This document shows positions 61,246-64,000 of a stretch of 64,000 bases of DNA, in pieces. The stretch is from Oceanicola sp. 502str15 (GTDB lineage Bacteria > Pseudomonadota > Alphaproteobacteria > Rhodobacterales > Rhodobacteraceae). Positions within the stretch are counted from its first letter, which is position 1; every line of letters starts with the position of its first letter. The translations under genes and the position numbers were made by a program. The notes beneath the pieces are model-generated. The model worked only from the letters and a program-made list of their open reading frames with translations, ran no database searches and was not told the origin of the DNA. The stretch lies in NCBI RefSeq assembly GCF_024105635.1, contig NZ_WYDQ01000002.1, forward strand, positions 62,001-126,000. Reading direction: 5' to 3'.

Positions 61246-61556
61246 TTATAGGTTAGCTCTGTTCAGGGTTTGGTCCTCTTTCGACCTTTGGTGATACTCC
61301 CACGGAGTTTGCCCGTCGAGGCTCGTGTGGGGACGGTGATGGTTGTAGTCGTCTCTCCACGCCGTGATCACGCCGCGGGCATGGCGCAGGTTGGCGAACA
61401 GATGCTCGTTGAGGCATTCGTCCCTAAGGCGGCCATTGAAGCTTTCTACAAAGCCGTTCTGCATCGGTTTCCCCGGCGCGATGTAATGCCATTCGACCCG
61501 ACGATCCTCCTGCCATTTGAGGATGGCGTTCGAGTTCAGCTCGCTCCCGGTAGCAC
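61246..61556 (-). pseudogene. IS3-family transposase orfB relic (C-terminal part)
   Basis: The frame reads [83 protein letters not shown] to a stop at 61246. VESFNG contains the catalytic Glu and HRPHTSLDG is the terminal motif. The N-terminal two thirds and orfA are gone, cut by the IS110-type sequence to the right. A different IS3 subgroup from its neighbour at 60935. Confidence 0.82.
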
Positions 61557-61686
61557 CTTGGGAAGAAGGGCTGCCGAGAGGTTATCGCCACGCGCGAAGC
61601 CCTCACATTGCGTAGCGGGTGGCCATAACCGGGTCCCAGGTCTCAACAGTGGTTTTGCACGAACCACACCGCTGAGGAGACCGGCT

Positions 61687-62466
61687 ATGACCGCTACCGA
61701 TACTACCGCCTCGACCTTGTTGGTCGCCATCGACATTTCCAAGCACCGCCACGAAGTGCTCATCGCTGTTCCGGGCAGGTACGCCGCCGTCGCATGACCA
61801 TCACCAACACGATGGAGGACTTCCGTCGGCTGTCGGCTGCCCTCACGAGCTACGACCTTCCGGTCCGGATCGGCTTTGAGGCCACCGGGAACTATCACCG
61901 GCCGCTGGCACATCATCTCGGACAGGCAGGGTTTGATCTGAAGCTGGTCTCTTCTGTCGGGCTGGCGCGGACGCGCGAGGCCCTGCACAACAGTTGGGAC
62001 AAGAACAATCCGAAGGACGCCTAGGTGATCCTGCACATGCTGGAGATCGGCGCGCTCCAGTTTTTCCATGATCCACTGGTGACGGGATTGGCCGACATCC
62101 AGGAGCTATCGAAGACCCACGAGATTGTCTCGCGTTCGAAGACCGAGCTCTGGCACCGCATCCTGACGCATTACCTGCCACTCTACTTCCCCGAGGCGGA
62201 GCGATTTCATCGAAGTTCCCGGACCGACTGGTTCCTGGCATTCCTCGAGAAGTATCCGACACCGAGGATGATCACGACCATGAGCCGCGAGGCCTTCGGT
62301 GCAGATGCGTGGCAGGTGGTCGGTCGGAAGGTCTCAAAAGAGCGTTTGCTCTCAGACATTTACGCCACGACCGTAGACTCTGTTGGTTTGCCCGTAGAAC
62401 CGGACTCTGACGCTGTTCGCATGTTCCGCCTGATGCTCGCCGAAGGGCGCAGCTTGGTTCGCCAGT
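61687..62466 (+). pseudogene. IS110-family transposase, frameshifted and truncated
   Basis: Begins TLLVAIDISKHRHEVLIAVPG (first catalytic Asp). A 1-nt shift near 61785-61800 moves the reading to MTITNTMEDFRRLSAALTSYDLPVRIGFEATGNYHRPLAHHL (Glu motif). A TAG at 62022-62024 follows, then the same frame continues (LHMLEIGALQFFHDPLVTGLADIQELSKTHEIV) to 62466, where an IS3-family element begins. The C-terminal Tnp_20 domain with the catalytic Ser is missing, so it cannot work. Confidence 0.85.
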
Positions 62467-62492
62467 GAACCGCCCCGGGTTTACCGGAGAGT
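62467..62492 (+). repeat. IS3-family left inverted repeat
   Basis: 26 bp starting TGAACCGCCCCGG. It matches the right end in reverse complement with one mismatch (G for T at the fourteenth base). Confidence 0.9.
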
Positions 62493-62515
62493 AGAACTCT
62501 CAAAAGGTGAGCCAC

Positions 62516-62848
62516 ATGACAGAGAAGAAAGTTACCCCGAGTTACACGGCCGAGTTCCGCGCGCGCGGCGTTCGGCTTTTTCATGAGCATCGCGCTGATT
62601 ACAGCAGCGACAATGCCGCCCACCGTGCCATCGCGTCGAAGCTGGGCTGCTCCTCGCATTCTCTGCGGGACCGGTGTCTGCGCGCCGCTCGCGATGCCGG
62701 AGAATTGTCCGGGCCGACCAGCGAGGAGAAGGCGCGGATCAAGGCTCTGGAGCGCGAGAACCGCGAGCTTCGCACAGCCAACGAGATCCTGAAGAAGGCG
62801 AGCGCGTATTTAGCTCAGGCGGAGCTCGACCGCCCGTTCCGGAAATGA
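62516..62848 (+). CDS. IS3-family OrfA (DNA-binding subunit)
   Basis: 110 residues from ATG 62516. HTH of the Tnp_1 type (YTAEFRARGVRLFHEHRAD, HRAIASKLGCSSHSLRDRC) and a leucine-zipper-like tail (IKALERENRELRTANEILKKASAYLAQAE). A frame change near the 3' end would make an OrfAB fusion transposase; its TGA overlaps the ATG of orfB. Confidence 0.9.
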   Translation: MTEKKVTPSYTAEFRARGVRLFHEHRADYSSDNAAHRAIASKLGCSSHSLRDRCLRAARDAGELSGPTSEEKARIKALERENRELRTANEILKKASAYLAQAELDRPFRK

Positions 62849-63750
62849 TCGCGTTCATCGATGCGCATCGCAAGGTCTTCGGGGTCGGGCCGATCTGCCG
62901 TGTGCTGCCGATCGCCCCGTCGACCTATTATGCGCGCAGTGCAATCATCCGCGACCCTGACCGGGCCTCGGATCGGGCGAAACGGGATGGACGGGACAGC
63001 ACGGAAATCAAACGCGCGTTTGATGCCAGTCGCGGCCGCTACGAAGCCCGCAAGATCTGGCATCAGCTGCGCCGGGAAGGTCGGGACATCGCCCGCTGCA
63101 CGGTCGAACGGCTCATGAAAGCGTTGGATTTGCAGGGCGTGGTGCGCGGCAAGAAGAAAAAAACGACAATCCCGGACCCCGGCCAGGCCTGCCCGGACGA
63201 CAAGGTGAACCGGGAATTTACAGCTGCGACGCCGAACCAGCTCTGGGTCTCGGATTTCACCTATGTCTCCAGCTGGGCCGGCATGGTCTATGTGGCCTTC
63301 GTCATCGATGTCTTCGCCCGCAGGATCGTCGGCTGGCGGGTCTCGACCTCGATGACCACCAGCTTCGTGCTCGATGCGCTGAACCAGGCGATCTGTCAGC
63401 GTTGCCCGGATGAGCAGGAGCAACTGATCCATCACTCGGATCGTGGCAGCCAGTATCTGTCGATCCGCTACACTGAGCGGCTGGAGGAAGCCGGGATTGA
63501 TCCTTCGGTGGGCAGCGTCGGCGACAGTTACGATAACGCCCTGGCCAAAAGCACCATCGGATTGTTCAAGACCGAGGTCATTAACTTCCTCGGCCCGTGG
63601 AAATCCATCAGCCAGGTCGAGTGGGAAACCCTCAGATGGGTCAGCTGGTACAACACAGAGCGGCTACACAGCGCCATCGGCTATGTCACGCCGCAAGAAG
63701 CAGAGGAGGTCTTCTATGCGAACATGAATGCCCTTGAAAAAGCCGCGTAA
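62845..63750 (+). CDS. IS3-family OrfB transposase (rve core), catalytic Glu replaced by Lys
   Basis: 301 residues. HTH_21 region (IDAHRKVFGVGPICRVL), then integrase core: first Asp in LWVSDFTYV (D137), second Asp in HHSDRGSQY (D199). The position 36 residues on, normally Glu in NALAE, is Lys (K235, codon AAA at 63547-63549). The end motif WYNTERLHSAIGYVTPQEAEEVF is intact. IS3 transposases use DD(35)E chemistry, so this copy may be inactive in trans and cis. Otherwise full length. Confidence 0.88.
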   Translation: MIAFIDAHRKVFGVGPICRVLPIAPSTYYARSAIIRDPDRASDRAKRDGRDSTEIKRAFDASRGRYEARKIWHQLRREGRDIARCTVERLMKALDLQGVVRGKKKKTTIPDPGQACPDDKVNREFTAATPNQLWVSDFTYVSSWAGMVYVAFVIDVFARRIVGWRVSTSMTTSFVLDALNQAICQRCPDEQEQLIHHSDRGSQYLSIRYTERLEEAGIDPSVGSVGDSYDNALAKSTIGLFKTEVINFLGPWKSISQVEWETLRWVSWYNTERLHSAIGYVTPQEAEEVFYANMNALEKAA

Positions 63751-63765
63751 GTTTTGAACAAAAAA

Positions 63766-63791
63766 CTCTCCGGTAAAACCGGGGCGGTTCA
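63766..63791 (-). repeat. IS3-family right inverted repeat
   Basis: Reverse complement of the left end with one mismatch, ending GGGGCGGTTCA. It lies 15 bp after the orfB stop. Confidence 0.9.
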
Positions 63792-63888
63792 GTTCGGCCG
63801 CGAAGGCCAGCATCTCGCGCACGAGATCGCCATCAGCCTGCTTCTCAACCAGCTCGATCAGAGCCATTCTCTCTTCGGTCATCGTCAT
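63792..63888 (-). pseudogene. IS256-family transposase, N-terminal fragment
   Basis: From ATG 63888 on the minus strand: MTEERMALIELVEKQADGDLVREMLAFAAE, the opening of the IS256/MULE-type transposases. The frame runs directly into the right end of the IS3-family element, so only about 32 native residues remain here. Whether more upstream promoter or end sequence exists cannot be told, because the window ends at 64000. Confidence 0.75.
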
Positions 63889-64000
63889 CTCCGTTGTCGG
63901 TTCCAGGTCTCGCAACCCGAACCTTCTCCGAAGATCGGCGGGGACCGCCAGCGTCACGCCCGGCCGCGCGCTGCGCTACGCCGGAGGCTCCGCGCGCAGC

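Larger units (their letters stand above)
62467..63791 (+). mobile_element. IS3-family insertion sequence, both ends present
   Basis: 1325 bp bounded by 26-bp inverted repeats (62467-62492 and 63766-63791, one mismatch, TG...CA ends), with orfA and orfB overlapping as ATGA. It splits an IS110 relic on the left from an IS256 fragment on the right, and the flanking bases do not show an obvious target duplication. Confidence 0.9.

Noticed and set aside
1..64000. CRISPR array, tRNA, rRNA or replication origin
   Set aside because: No regularly spaced repeats, no tRNA-like cloverleaf with T-loop sequence, no rRNA segment and no rep/par genes were seen by eye; a computational scan was not possible.

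Overview
The window looks like an accessory replicon or genomic island of a GC-rich alphaproteobacterium, most likely a member of the Rhodobacteraceae (roseobacter/Paracoccus type). This is judged from GC-biased codon use, the CueR/HmrR copper genes, a VirB cluster of the type carried on roseobacter plasmids, an RcgA/RcgR-like pair, and many TRAP and Liv transporter genes. No rRNA or tRNA genes, replication or partition genes, or CRISPR arrays were seen. Function calls rest on reading motifs by eye; no database search was run.

Layout. (1) 0-11 kb is a copper-handling island: a DUF305 membrane protein (cut by the window edge), a CueR-type regulator, two Cu(I) P1B ATPases, a CopZ-like chaperone, and a plus-strand run of a His/Cys-rich secreted protein, a small lipoprotein, a TolC-like lipoprotein, a multicopper oxidase and a cupredoxin-CusF fusion. 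Three near-identical MerR-type promoters (19-bp spacer, CueR dyad) tie both ATPases and CopZ into one regulon. (2) 11.1-23.2 kb is a virB-type type IV secretion operon on the minus strand (virB1-2-3-4, lipoprotein, lytic transglycosylase, virB5-8-9-10-11, DUF4177 protein, secreted protein, virB6). No relaxase or coupling protein is visible. The transglycosylase seems to be a VirB5-like protein with an SLT domain nested inside it. (3) 23.2-28.6 kb holds an HPP/CBS membrane protein, secreted and small hypothetical proteins, and an operon of an HTH-plus-membrane protein with an alpha/beta hydrolase (RcgA/RcgR-like).

(4) 28.7-32.1 kb is an electron-transfer-flavoprotein locus: etfBA intact, ETF-ubiquinone oxidoreductase broken by two nonsense codons and an out-of-frame deletion. 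(5) 32.3-60.5 kb is a large catabolic island. It has gentisate 1,2-dioxygenase, a fumarylacetoacetase-family hydrolase, a PEP-mutase/isocitrate-lyase-family lyase, a PrpF-family isomerase, an aromatic-ring FAD monooxygenase with a divergent LysR regulator, three family III CoA-transferases, three SDRs, an acyl-CoA dehydrogenase, a KstD/fumarate-reductase-like flavoprotein, a TRAP transporter with two DctP receptors, a Liv-type ABC importer, a phosphotriesterase-family hydrolase, an MFS exporter and an NTF2-like protein. Together these suggest uptake and degradation of one or more (probably alkyl-substituted) aromatic or alicyclic acids through a gentisate ring-cleavage branch and CoA-linked lower steps. 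The substrate cannot be read from sequence.

(6) 60.5-64 kb is an insertion-sequence graveyard: two IS3-family orfB relics, a frameshifted IS110 transposase, a structurally complete IS3-family element whose third catalytic residue appears to be Lys instead of Glu, and the start of an IS256-family transposase.
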